Notes under the pieces: model-generated
Seen by the model: the letters and a program-made list of their open reading frames with translations, nothing else
Database searches by the model: none
What the model was told of the DNA's origin: nothing
NCBI RefSeq assembly: GCF_019175365.1
Contig: NZ_CP059572.1
Coordinates: 7,192,001-7,256,000, forward strand
Source: Actinomadura graeca
GTDB lineage: Bacteria; Actinomycetota; Actinomycetes; Streptosporangiales; Streptosporangiaceae
Length of the DNA stretch: 64,000 bases
Direction of reading: 5' to 3'
Program-made: the position numbers and the translations under genes
Shown here: one piece after another, positions 57,022 through 64,000 of the stretch
How the letters are laid out: each line of letters begins with the position of its first letter
Position numbering within the stretch: the first letter of the stretch is position 1

Positions 57022-57371
57022 CCCCGAAGGTGACCAACATCGTCATCGACTGCGCCGACCTCGACGTGATGGCGGCGTTCTGGGGCGGGCTGCTCGGCAT
57101 GGAGGAGACGTGCCGGGAGGACGACTGGCTCGATCTCGGGCCGCTCGGCGAGGGCGGCCCGCTCCTGTCGTTCCAGCTCGTCCCCGAGCGGAAGACGATC
57201 AAGAACAGGCTGCACCTGGACCTGGACGTGCCCGACATACACGCCGCGGGCGAGCGTGCGGCGGCACTCGGCGCGTCGCCCGCCGGTGGGCCGATGGGCG
57301 ACCCGCGGTACCCGTTCCGGGTCTGGCGCGACCCCGAGGGCAACGAGTTCTGCTTCACCACCCTGCACTGA
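57018..57371 (+). CDS. VOC family (glyoxalase/dioxygenase-like) protein
   Basis: A 117-aa vicinal-oxygen-chelate fold protein with two beta-alpha-beta-beta-beta units: TNIVIDCADLDVMAAFWGGL and NRLHLDLDVPDIHAAGERAA, ending RDPEGNEFCF as is usual. A His and a Glu at the metal positions are present (H in NRLHLD, E in GNEFCF). Often small-molecule binding or antibiotic-resistance-type proteins. Coupled to the 60-aa gene. Confidence 0.87.
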   Translation: MTPKVTNIVIDCADLDVMAAFWGGLLGMEETCREDDWLDLGPLGEGGPLLSFQLVPERKTIKNRLHLDLDVPDIHAAGERAAALGASPAGGPMGDPRYPFRVWRDPEGNEFCFTTLH

Positions 57372-57403
57372 GGGCGGGACGGCGCGGCGGACGCGCCGGT
57401 GCG

Positions 57404-58795
57404 TCAGCGGCGGACGACCGCGGCGAGGCGGCGGACGCCCTCGGACAGCTCGGCCTCGTTCGCGGCCGTCCCGTAGCTGATGCGCAGATAGGGCGCCGGC
57501 GCCTCGGCGGGGAAGAAGGGGCGCCCGGCGCTGACGAGCACGCCGGCCCGCAGGGCGGCCTCGGCCAGCTCGACGTCGTCGACGCCGTCCGGGAGGCGGG
57601 CCCACAGGTGGAACCCGCCGGCCGGGCGGTTCGGGCGCAGCTCCGGCAGGTCGCGTGCGAACGCGGACAGGACGGCGTCGCGCCGCGATCGCAGCGCCGC
57701 GCGGACGGCGCGCAGATGACGCGGCCAGCCGGGGGAGCTGACCAGCTCCAGCAGGGTCTCCTGCAGGGGACGGGCGGGGAAGAACTCCTCCACCAGCTGC
57801 GTCGCGCGGATCCGCTCCGCGACCGGGCCGCGTGCGATGACCGCCGCGACCCGCAGGCTCGGCGCGGTGGCCTTGGTGAGTGAGGCGATGTGCACGACGC
57901 GGCCCTCGCCGTCCAGCGCGATCAGCGGCGGCGGGGGCGGGTCGATGCCGAGGTGGCGCGCGAAGTCGTCCTCCACCACGAACGCGCCCGCCGCCCGCGC
58001 CACCGCGAGGACCTGCTCGCGCCGCCGCGGCGGCAGCACCGTCCCCGCCGGGTTGCCGAAGGTCGGCTGGCAGTACAGCACGCGCGCGCCGCTCATCGCG
58101 AACGCCTCGGCCAGCAGGTCGGGGCGGACGCCGTCATCGTCGGCCGGGACCGGCACTGGGTGGATCCCGCTCGCCCGCGCGATGGCGAGGACGCCCAGGT
58201 AGGTCGGCGACTCGACCAGCAGGGACGCGCCGGGCGGCAGCAGCGCCCGCAGCACCGTCGTCAGCGACTGCTGCCCGCCGCTGGTGATCACCACGTCGGA
58301 CGGGACGACGCCGCCGCCGACCGCCCGGGCGAACCAGGCGCGCAACTCCGGCATCCCGCCGAGCGCCGGCATCTCCCAGGCGTCCGGCCGCCGCGCGGCC
58401 CGTGCCGCGGCCGTCGCGAGTGCGCGCGCCGGCTGCAACGTCGGGTGCAGGTAGCCGCCGCTGAGCGCGGACGCGCCCTCCGGTGCCGGGGTGAGCAGCC
58501 CCGCCACCCCGGCCGCGTCGACCGAGCGGTCCCCGAGGGTCACCGCCTGCCAGCCGAGGTCGGCCGGGCCCGCGGCGGGCACGGGGCGCTCGGCGGCGAA
58601 CGTGCCGCTGCCCGGACGGGTCACCACGAGCCCCTCGGCGGCCAGCAGCGCCAGCGCCCGCGACACCGTGACCGGGCTGACCCGGTGCCGCTCGACCAGC
58701 GCGCGGCTGGACGGCAGGCGCTCACCGGGCCCCAGGCGGCGCACCTCGGCACGCAGCCGATCGGCCAGGGAGAGCACACTGCTATCGTGTTGCAT
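57404..58795 (-). CDS. MocR family regulator (GntR HTH + aminotransferase fold)
   Basis: A 463-aa chimera: a GntR winged helix at about residues 10-75 (RLPSSRALVERHRVSPVTVS) and a fold-type I PLP domain from about 110. The PLP Lys lies in VVHIASLTKATAPSLRVAAV (SLTK); TFGNPAGTVLPPRRR carries the Asn-Pro motif. Such proteins sense an amino acid or PLP derivative. Its ATG (58795) overlaps the divergent EamA ATG by two bases; no ribosome site, so it is probably leaderless. Confidence 0.9.
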   Translation of the reverse strand: MQHDSSVLSLADRLRAEVRRLGPGERLPSSRALVERHRVSPVTVSRALALLAAEGLVVTRPGSGTFAAERPVPAAGPADLGWQAVTLGDRSVDAAGVAGLLTPAPEGASALSGGYLHPTLQPARALATAAARAARRPDAWEMPALGGMPELRAWFARAVGGGVVPSDVVITSGGQQSLTTVLRALLPPGASLLVESPTYLGVLAIARASGIHPVPVPADDDGVRPDLLAEAFAMSGARVLYCQPTFGNPAGTVLPPRRREQVLAVARAAGAFVVEDDFARHLGIDPPPPPLIALDGEGRVVHIASLTKATAPSLRVAAVIARGPVAERIRATQLVEEFFPARPLQETLLELVSSPGWPRHLRAVRAALRSRRDAVLSAFARDLPELRPNRPAGGFHLWARLPDGVDDVELAEAALRAGVLVSAGRPFFPAEAPAPYLRISYGTAANEAELSEGVRRLAAVVRR

Positions 58796-58837
58796 GAGAA
58801 ATGAGGATAGCGCTACTGCCTCCACGCGGATAGCGCT
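58781..58837. promoter_or_regulatory. overlapping divergent promoters with GATAGC repeats
   Basis: GATAGC-type sites occur at 58781-58786 (inverted), 58806-58811 and 58829-58834; the last two lie in the 10-base direct repeat GGATAGCGCT (58805, 58828; spacing 23). TATCGT (58783-58788) is the -10 for the plus gene and TATCCT (58804-58809) the -10 for the minus gene, each 5-8 bases from its ATG. MocR proteins bind direct repeats, so this is probably its operator. Confidence 0.65.
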
Positions 58838-59780
58838 CGGCGGTCTCTGGCTCGCGGCGCTGGGCGTCCTGATCTACTCGTTCACCTTCCCGGCCACGGT
58901 CTTCGGGCTGGACGGCCTGGACCCCTACCTGATCGGCATCGGACGCTCCGCCGCCGCGTCGGCGCTCGCGGGCGTAGCGCTCGTGGCGGTGCGGGCCCGT
59001 CCGCCGCACCGCGGCCAGTGGGCCGGGCTGGCGGTCGTGTGCGCCGGGGTGATCTTCGGCTTCCCGGTGCTGACCACGCTCGCGCTCGACCACGGCGCCT
59101 CGTCCGCGCACGCGGCGGTGGTGATCGGCCTGCTGCCCGCCGCGACCGCCGTGCTCGCGGTCCTGCGCGCGGGGGAGCGGCCGTCCCGCGCGTTCTGGCT
59201 GGCCAGTGGCGCCGGTGCGGCCTGCGTCACCGGCTTCGCGCTGGTCCGCGGCGCCGGGTCCGTCACCGCCGCCGACCTGCTGCTGTTCGCCGCGCTGCTG
59301 GCCGCCGCGGCCGGATACGCCGAGGGCGCCCGGCTCACCCGCGCCATGCCCGGCTGGCGCGTGATCTCCTGGGCGCTGGTGCTGGCCGCGCCGGTCACCG
59401 TCCCCGTCACGGCCTGGCTGCTCGCCACGACCGGCCCCCACTGGACGGGACGCGCCGCGCTCGGCTTCGGCTACGTCACCGCCTTCTCGGCCTACCTCGG
59501 CTTCTTCGCCTGGTACGAGGGCCTCGCGCGCGCCGGGATCGCCCGCGCCAGCCAGGTGCAGCTGGCCCAGCCCGTCCTCACCCTGGTCTGGGCGGGCGTC
59601 TTCCTGGACGAGCGGATCGACGCGACCACCGCGTTCGCCGCCGTCGGCGTCCTCGTCTGCGTCGCACTGACCCAGCGGACGCGGGTACGCCGTATCCGAG
59701 ACGACTCGCGCGCCGTGACGGACAGGGACGACGTCACCGCGCCGCGGCTTTCGAGGAGCAGCGCATGGCCGACGAACTGA
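58794..59780 (+). CDS. EamA family (DMT) exporter
   Basis: A 328-aa drug/metabolite transporter with ten hydrophobic helices in two EamA units (residues about 12-140 and 150-300). GLGFA-like start LGGLWLAALGVLIYSFTFPA and the closing LAQPVLTLVWAGVFLDERID are typical. It is divergent from the MocR regulator, which probably controls it in answer to a metabolite it exports. Its last 16 bases overlap the diiron gene; the C-terminal 30 residues are non-membrane. Confidence 0.88.
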   Translation: MRNEDSATASTRIALGGLWLAALGVLIYSFTFPATVFGLDGLDPYLIGIGRSAAASALAGVALVAVRARPPHRGQWAGLAVVCAGVIFGFPVLTTLALDHGASSAHAAVVIGLLPAATAVLAVLRAGERPSRAFWLASGAGAACVTGFALVRGAGSVTAADLLLFAALLAAAAGYAEGARLTRAMPGWRVISWALVLAAPVTVPVTAWLLATTGPHWTGRAALGFGYVTAFSAYLGFFAWYEGLARAGIARASQVQLAQPVLTLVWAGVFLDERIDATTAFAAVGVLVCVALTQRTRVRRIRDDSRAVTDRDDVTAPRLSRSSAWPTN

Positions 59781-60790
59781 CCATCCCCGAGGGCGGCTTC
59801 TGGCCCGCCCCGGAGATCCCGCAGCCGAACATCTACCCGATGGAGTGGAGGGTCGAGACCGACAAGCTCGCCGCCATCTACGAGAAGTCGAAACGCACCG
59901 TCTGGAACCCCGCCGACCTGCCCTGGGACGCCCTCCGCCCCGGCGACCACACGCCGGAGCAGCGCCTCGGCATCATGTACTGGTTCGCCGTCCTGGCCAA
60001 CTTCGACGCCTCGGGCCCCGCCGTGTTCGCCCGCGCGACCATCCAGGCGTTCGAGCAGCACGAGGAGGACCCCGTCCGCAAGTGCTTCTTCTCGATCACC
60101 CGGGACGAGATGAACCACGAGGAGTGCTGCCAGCGCTCCATCGCCGCGATCTGGCCGGGCGGCCCCCTCGCGTGGAACCCGAGGACGGATTTGGAGAAGG
60201 CCGCGCACAACAACATCGGGTGGCTGTACCACAACGGCGGCCGCTACTGGCACGGCTACAAGTCCGCCGTCGGCAAGTACTCGCTCGCCGTGCTGTTCAC
60301 CAGCTTCATGATGGGCGAGATGGCCGCTTCGACCCTCTTTCGCGGGATGGCCTCGGGCACCCGCCACCCCCTGTTCGGCGACATGTTCGCCAGGATCGGC
60401 CGGGACGAGTCGCGCCACCTGCAGATCTGCATGACGATCCTGGAGAACGAGTGGCCGGGCCTCACCGACGACGTCAAGGGCCAGATCACCAAGCAGCTCC
60501 GCGCCGGGTTCGTGTTCCTGTCGATGATCCTCTGGGAGCCGCCCGAGGGCTTCTGGGAGCTGCCGCCCTACTTCCTTCCCAACCACCGGGTCCTCATGGC
60601 CCACGCCCGCGACGCGGGCCTGGGCGTCCTGTCCTTCGAGGAGCAGGCGGAGAACTGGAAACAGGCCATAGCCCGCGTCCGCGCGATCGTGGAACGCTGG
60701 GGCATCGAGTTCCCCGCCATCCCCGAACTCGACATCTCCGGCGTGGACGTCACCGTCATCGACCCGGAGGACATCATCCCGGTCTTCTAG
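59765..60790 (+). CDS. ferritin-like diiron protein (oxygenase-like)
   Basis: A 341-aa helical protein with the diiron-carboxylate pattern: D81 (ANFDASGP), E115 and H118 in RDEMNHEECC, E185 in MMGEMAAST, E215 and H218 in RDESRHLQI. This two-ExxH arrangement is shared by ribonucleotide-reductase-R2-like, AurF-like and bacterial hydroxylase diiron enzymes. Clues such as YEKSKRTVWNPADLPWD recall the R2/toluene-hydroxylase-type groups but I cannot name one. ATG 59765 lies inside the EamA gene end. The next gene is a Rieske oxygenase. Confidence 0.78.
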   Translation: MADELTIPEGGFWPAPEIPQPNIYPMEWRVETDKLAAIYEKSKRTVWNPADLPWDALRPGDHTPEQRLGIMYWFAVLANFDASGPAVFARATIQAFEQHEEDPVRKCFFSITRDEMNHEECCQRSIAAIWPGGPLAWNPRTDLEKAAHNNIGWLYHNGGRYWHGYKSAVGKYSLAVLFTSFMMGEMAASTLFRGMASGTRHPLFGDMFARIGRDESRHLQICMTILENEWPGLTDDVKGQITKQLRAGFVFLSMILWEPPEGFWELPPYFLPNHRVLMAHARDAGLGVLSFEEQAENWKQAIARVRAIVERWGIEFPAIPELDISGVDVTVIDPEDIIPVF

Positions 60791-60852
60791 GACACCCAAG
60801 TGGACCCGCTCGTCACCGTGTGCAGTGAGACGGTCACGGGTAATGGGCGGTT

Positions 60853-61896
60853 ATGGACGTCGGAACCGATCACCGGGCGCGTGCGGTCCCGGCCTCCGCC
60901 CGGACCGGGCCGCGGCGGCGCCGCGCTGCGGCCGGCCGCGAGCATGCTCTGGACTATCCGAGCGGATGGTTCGCCCTGGCGCTGTCCAGTGAGCTGGCCC
61001 GCGGGGCGGTGCTGCGGCGGCGGCTCGCCGGGGAGGACGTCGTGCTCTACCGCACCCGCTCCGGGAGCGCGCACGCGGTACGGCCGCACTGCCCTCACCT
61101 GGGCGCCCACCTCGGACACGGCGGCAAGGTGGAGGGAGAGGACCTCGTGTGCCCCTTCCACCGCTTCGCCTTCGCCCCCGACGGGTCCTGCGCCGGAGCC
61201 CCTGACGGCGCGGTGATCCGCGGACGGCTGGAACACCATCCGGTGGCCGAGAGCGACGGATTCGTGTTCGCCTGGCACGGCGGAGACGGCACCCCCGGCT
61301 TCGAACCCCCGCGCTCACTGGGCGCGGACCTGGCGCCGACCTCCTGCTGGACGACCCGGCTCCGCGCCCACGTGCAGGACGTCTCGGAGAACCTCGTGGA
61401 CTACCGGCATCTGAGCGCGCTCCACGGCCTGCGCTCGGCCGAGCCGCTCGTGGTCGAACCCGACGGGCACAGGCTGCACACGCAGATGCGCATGTCCGTC
61501 GCCGACCGGAGATGGGCCCGCCCGTTCACCGGCTCGGAGATCTCGTCGTGGCTGGAGGGCCTCGGATGCCTGCGGACGAAGATCCGCGTGTCCCGGCCGC
61601 GCCTGACCCTGCACCTGTGGATCACGGCCACGCCCGTCGACCCCGGGCGCACCCGGGTGCGGGTGGCGTTCGCCTGCATGATCGGCGGCCGCCGCGTGAC
61701 CCTGGCGAACAAGGTCCTCGCCTGGATCTTCCTGCGGCTCGCCGTCAAGGTCGTCCGTGAGGACGTCCCGATCTGGAACCACCAGCGGCACCTCGACCAC
61801 CCCCACCTGACCCACGGAGACGAGGGGATCGGCGTCTACCGGCGCTGGGCGCGCCGGTTCTACGCGCCGGCACCCGACTCCGCGGCCGACGCCTGA
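60853..61896 (+). CDS. Rieske 2Fe-2S non-heme iron oxygenase
   Basis: A 347-aa oxygenase subunit. The Rieske motif is C80-x-H82 (CPHLGAHLGHGG) and C100-x2-H103 (CPFHRFAFAPDG). The mononuclear iron site motif NLVDYRHLSALH gives N180, D183, H186, H191. The sequence recalls KshA-type and cholesterol desaturase-like Rieske enzymes. No reductase or ferredoxin is adjacent. ATG 60853 has a weak ribosome site. It probably acts with, or after, the diiron protein on a small substrate; that is inference. Confidence 0.87.
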   Translation: MDVGTDHRARAVPASARTGPRRRRAAAGREHALDYPSGWFALALSSELARGAVLRRRLAGEDVVLYRTRSGSAHAVRPHCPHLGAHLGHGGKVEGEDLVCPFHRFAFAPDGSCAGAPDGAVIRGRLEHHPVAESDGFVFAWHGGDGTPGFEPPRSLGADLAPTSCWTTRLRAHVQDVSENLVDYRHLSALHGLRSAEPLVVEPDGHRLHTQMRMSVADRRWARPFTGSEISSWLEGLGCLRTKIRVSRPRLTLHLWITATPVDPGRTRVRVAFACMIGGRRVTLANKVLAWIFLRLAVKVVREDVPIWNHQRHLDHPHLTHGDEGIGVYRRWARRFYAPAPDSAADA

Positions 61897-61934
61897 CGGG
61901 CATTGCTGATGGGCATCGCCTGACGGGCATCGCC

Positions 61935-62585
61935 TCACGCCTTCGACGGATCGCGCTCCTGGTGCTCGGCGCAGTCGACGCGCAGCGCCGCGTCCCCGAA
62001 CGGCGTGTCGAGCAGCGCGCAGTGGTGGGGGCGCGCCGGGTCGTCGTGGGCGTCCCGGACGAAGAACCGGCAGGTCACGCAGGTGCGGGCGACCGCGAGC
62101 ACGCCGGTGTCGTGGAGGCGGCCGACCAGGTCGAGCAGGAAGCGCAGCGTGTCGGCCTTGTCGGACTCCGGCTCGGCGGCCAGCCACCCGGTCACCGGGT
62201 CGGACCAGTGCGCCAGGTCGGCGGCGAGCCGGGCACCGGTCTCGGTGAGGGAGAAGACGTGGCTGCGGCGGTCACCCGGATCGGAGTCGCGCCGGACCAG
62301 TTCCTTGCGGCGCAGCGCCGCCAGCGCGTCGCTCATGGTCGCCATCGTGACGTCGAACTCGGCGGCGAGCTCGCCGACCCGCGGCGGACGGGCACGGCCC
62401 ACCAGGTGCATCAGCAGCTGCGTCTGGATGGGGCTGAGCCCGTTCGCGTACGCCTGCCGCCACAGCAGCGTGCGGACGACGTGACCGGCGCGCTCCAGCG
62501 CGGCCACCAGCCGGCGGTCGAGATCCCCGCCACCGTGCGCCACGGGCAGGGCGGTGTCGATCGGCAGTTCGCCCTCGGCCTGCAC
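61935..62585 (-). CDS. MarR family regulator with C-terminal Cys cluster
   Basis: A 216-aa MarR: winged helix at about residues 48-125 (VGELAAEFDVTMATMSDALA and the wing RRDSDPGDRRSHVFSLTETG). The C-terminal 50 residues carry C169-x2-C172-x16-C189-x15-C205 with His187/188/208, a possible zinc or Fe-S site that ordinary MarR proteins lack. GTG 62585 follows GGAGGG. Divergent from the AhpD-like gene across a 38-bp palindrome; redox or metal sensing is inferred. Confidence 0.88.
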   Translation of the reverse strand: MQAEGELPIDTALPVAHGGGDLDRRLVAALERAGHVVRTLLWRQAYANGLSPIQTQLLMHLVGRARPPRVGELAAEFDVTMATMSDALAALRRKELVRRDSDPGDRRSHVFSLTETGARLAADLAHWSDPVTGWLAAEPESDKADTLRFLLDLVGRLHDTGVLAVARTCVTCRFFVRDAHDDPARPHHCALLDTPFGDAALRVDCAEHQERDPSKA

Positions 62586-62621
62586 GTTCCCTCCGATCCT
62601 CAGCAGTCCTAAGCATAAGCC

Positions 62622-62651
62622 TTGACACGATGGGAACCGGCTCCCTACTTT
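62622..62651 (+). promoter_or_regulatory. sigma70-type promoter of the AhpD-like gene
   Basis: TTGACA (62622-62627) and TACTTT (62646-62651) with an 18-base spacer. The -10 end overlaps the 38-bp palindrome. Confidence 0.6.
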
Positions 62652-62686
62652 ACTGAGGACACCTAAGCTTAGGATTCCTCAGTAAA
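62649..62686. promoter_or_regulatory. 38-bp near-perfect palindrome, MarR operator
   Basis: TTTACTGAGGA (62649-62659) and its exact complement (62676-62686) flank the perfect 12-bp palindrome CCTAAGCTTAGG (62662-62673); both share one centre, with only two mismatched pairs of nineteen. A further partial copy, CCTAAGCATAAG, lies at 62609-62620. It covers the promoter's -10 and start region, so bound MarR would block transcription. Confidence 0.75.
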
Positions 62687-62702
62687 TCGAGAAAGGCGGA
62701 TC

Positions 62703-63251
62703 ATGTCCCGACTCGCGGCTGTCCCCCCGGACACCACCGAACCCCGCGCCGCGGCCCTGCTCGACCGCGTGGAGCAGGCCCTGGGGTCGAGGCCGAACAT
62801 GCTGCTCACCATGGCCACGTCCCCCGCCGTCCTCGACGCCTATCTGGCCTTCAGCGGCGCCCTGGCCGGGGGACACCTCTCGGCGACCCTGCGCGAGCAA
62901 CTGGCCCTGACGCTGGCGGCCGAGAACGAATGCGGATACTGCCTGGCCGCGCACACCACCTTCGGCGCCCGCGCCGGGCTCAGCGACGAGGAGATCGGCG
63001 CCAACGCACGCGGCGAGGCCGCAGACCCCAGGGCAGCCGCCGCGCTGCGCTTCGCCCGCCGGGTCGTCCGCACGCGCGGCTTCGTCAATGAGGAGGACCT
63101 CGCGGAGGTGCGCGCCGCCGGGTTCGGCGACGGCGAGATCGGTGAGATCGTCGGCGCGGTGGCCCTCAACGTCTTCACCAACTACTTCAACTCCGTCGCA
63201 CAGACCGATCTCGACTTCCCCGCGGTCCCGGTGCCCTGGGCCGAGGACTGA
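62703..63251 (+). CDS. carboxymuconolactone decarboxylase/AhpD family protein
   Basis: A 182-aa all-helical AhpD-like protein with the redox motif ECGYCLAAHT (C77, C80, H84), as in alkylhydroperoxidase AhpD-like enzymes. LREQLALTLAAEN and the later ALNVFTNYFN helix are family features. Probably a thiol peroxidase or stress protein. ATG 62703 is the start, with AAAGG upstream. Divergent from the Cys-rich MarR, its likely repressor. Confidence 0.92.
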   Translation: MSRLAAVPPDTTEPRAAALLDRVEQALGSRPNMLLTMATSPAVLDAYLAFSGALAGGHLSATLREQLALTLAAENECGYCLAAHTTFGARAGLSDEEIGANARGEAADPRAAAALRFARRVVRTRGFVNEEDLAEVRAAGFGDGEIGEIVGAVALNVFTNYFNSVAQTDLDFPAVPVPWAED

Positions 63252-63271
63252 CACACCTCCGGCGCCCGGCC

Positions 63272-63329
63272 CCCCCGCGCACGGCACCGACCACCTACCT
63301 GCAAGGTGGGAATGGCCCGTGCGCGGGGG
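63272..63329. terminator. hairpin after the AhpD-like gene
   Basis: CCCCCGCGCACGG (63272-63284) pairs exactly with 63317-63329, and an inner stem CCACCT/AGGTGG also forms. It begins 20 bases after the stop. The rest of the gap to 63477 holds no convincing gene; one minus-strand frame (63335-63450) has a protein-like tail of unclear meaning. Confidence 0.55.
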
Positions 63330-63477
63330 TCCGGTCACCGCGCTACCTCGAACTCCGCCCGGTCTGGGATGCGCCATGCCCAGGGCGCCGAGACCAGCGG
63401 GAACACGTGCGGTGGGAGGGCCGCGTCAACGGACGCGGCCGGTCGGTAGGAAGCGGATCGATGGATGTGCCGCTCGA

Positions 63478-63927
63478 TCAGCAGGGTGCCGGGGTGACCA
63501 CCTCGGACCAGTCTCCGGTCCCGACGGCGGTGGTCGCCCGTACCCGTTCGCGTGCGTCCTGCCCGCACGACCAGATGTTGGACGGACTGAAGTAGCGGGT
63601 GTCCCCACCCGCCGCGATCGGCTTCGAGCCGCCGGAATCGAATTCCCAGGCGCTCGTCGTGTAGTTCCAGCGTTCGATCCTCACGGACACCTGGACTTCG
63701 GCGATGCCGCGGTTCTGCGCGTACAGCAGCGCCATGGTGCCGTACTGGCCGTTGTCCACCAGCAGGGCGTCACTGCACCCCTTGTACAGGACGGAGCCGA
63801 GCTCGACCTCCGGGCCGCAGCCGTCCTCGGCGGGATCGGCGGACGCGACAGGCGCGCCGCCCAGAGCGGTGGCCAGCACCGCCGTCCCCGCGATGACCGC
63901 GAGCCGACGAGATCCTCGTAATTTCAT
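63478..63927 (-). CDS. small secreted protein
   Basis: A 149-aa protein with a clear signal peptide (RRLAVIAGTAVLATALGG, cleavage near ASA-DP). The mature part is about 118 residues with four Cys (likely disulfides) and beta-rich sequence: LLYAQNRGIAEVQVSVRIER and the RYFSPSNIWSCGQDAR block. GGGAGG precedes ATG 63927. It resembles other small actinobacterial secreted proteins; no family is assigned. Confidence 0.8.
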   Translation of the reverse strand: MKLRGSRRLAVIAGTAVLATALGGAPVASADPAEDGCGPEVELGSVLYKGCSDALLVDNGQYGTMALLYAQNRGIAEVQVSVRIERWNYTTSAWEFDSGGSKPIAAGGDTRYFSPSNIWSCGQDARERVRATTAVGTGDWSEVVTPAPC

Positions 63928-64000
63928 TCGATCCTCCCCAGATCGATGTCCTTTTCGTTCTCCATCGATTAACGATCATCGCCGGTGCGACATCAAGAAG

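Noticed and set aside
63335..63568. Minus-strand frame with a protein-like tail (FPLVSAPWAWRIPDRAEFEV)
   Set aside because: It overlaps the end of the secreted-protein gene in another frame and has no start with a ribosome site. It might be a gene remnant, but evidence is too thin to list.

Overview
The window is about 64 kb of very GC-rich DNA with strong G/C bias at third codon positions, many GTG starts, several probable leaderless starts and a Gram-positive high-GC gene order (rimP-nusA-ylxR-infB-DUF503-rbfA-nrnA-truB, then ribF-rpsO-pnp-M16 protease, then dapB). This points to an actinomycete chromosome; a Thermomonosporaceae/Actinomadura-like organism is my inference from protein style, not something I could test. 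I found no rRNA, tRNA, CRISPR array, prophage, intact transposase or biosynthetic megasynthase.

Layout. 1-12.6 kb: accessory genes. A TetR/amidase divergent pair with a perfect 20-bp palindrome, a second TetR followed by the relic of a short-chain dehydrogenase, endonuclease V, a small beta-propeller-like protein, an MprF-like DUF2156 membrane protein, a Dabb protein, a two-component system whose kinase gene carries a one-base frameshift, an MMPL transporter and a TetR regulator. 12.6-16 kb: a membrane coiled-coil protein, a PTH2-type peptidyl-tRNA hydrolase, a membrane protein and a small hypothetical protein. 16-21.5 kb: a xylose/ribose-type sugar ABC transporter with two single-domain ATPases and a ROK regulator. 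21.6-27.7 kb: flavin reductase, a lysyl-PG-synthase-like membrane protein, a HAD hydrolase, a TRM11-like methyltransferase and a DUF4439 ferritin-like lipoprotein.

27.8-45.9 kb is the conserved core: transcription and translation factors (RimP, NusA, YlxR/RnpM, IF2), ribosome maturation (RbfA, TruB), nanoRNA degradation (NrnA-like), FAD synthesis (RibF), RpsO and PNPase, an M16 protease, an HDAC-family deacetylase and DapB. A PAQR membrane protein sits inside this block between truB and ribF. Leaders here are structured: an attenuator-like hairpin before rimP, a long hairpin before pnp, and three tandem start-stop-overlapping mini-ORFs before infB.

45.9-64 kb is again accessory: an ECF sigma factor with a SnoaL-like tail, a Uma2 nuclease-like protein, a solitary FtsH, a solitary ModA, Ung, MenA, a drug-efflux MFS, GNAT, CGNR and VOC proteins, a MocR regulator whose start codon overlaps that of a divergent EamA exporter, and then a redox group: diiron ferritin-like protein, Rieske oxygenase, cysteine-rich MarR regulator and AhpD-like protein. 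The last two are divergent around a near-perfect 38-bp palindrome that covers the promoter. A small secreted protein closes the window.

The observations most worth following are the infB mini-ORF chain (30011-30053), the MarR/AhpD operator with the neighbouring oxygenase genes, the overlapping divergent MocR/EamA starts, the 11-bp phased repeats before the frameshifted kinase, and two gene relics (SDR and SRPBCC) left beside live regulators or promoters.
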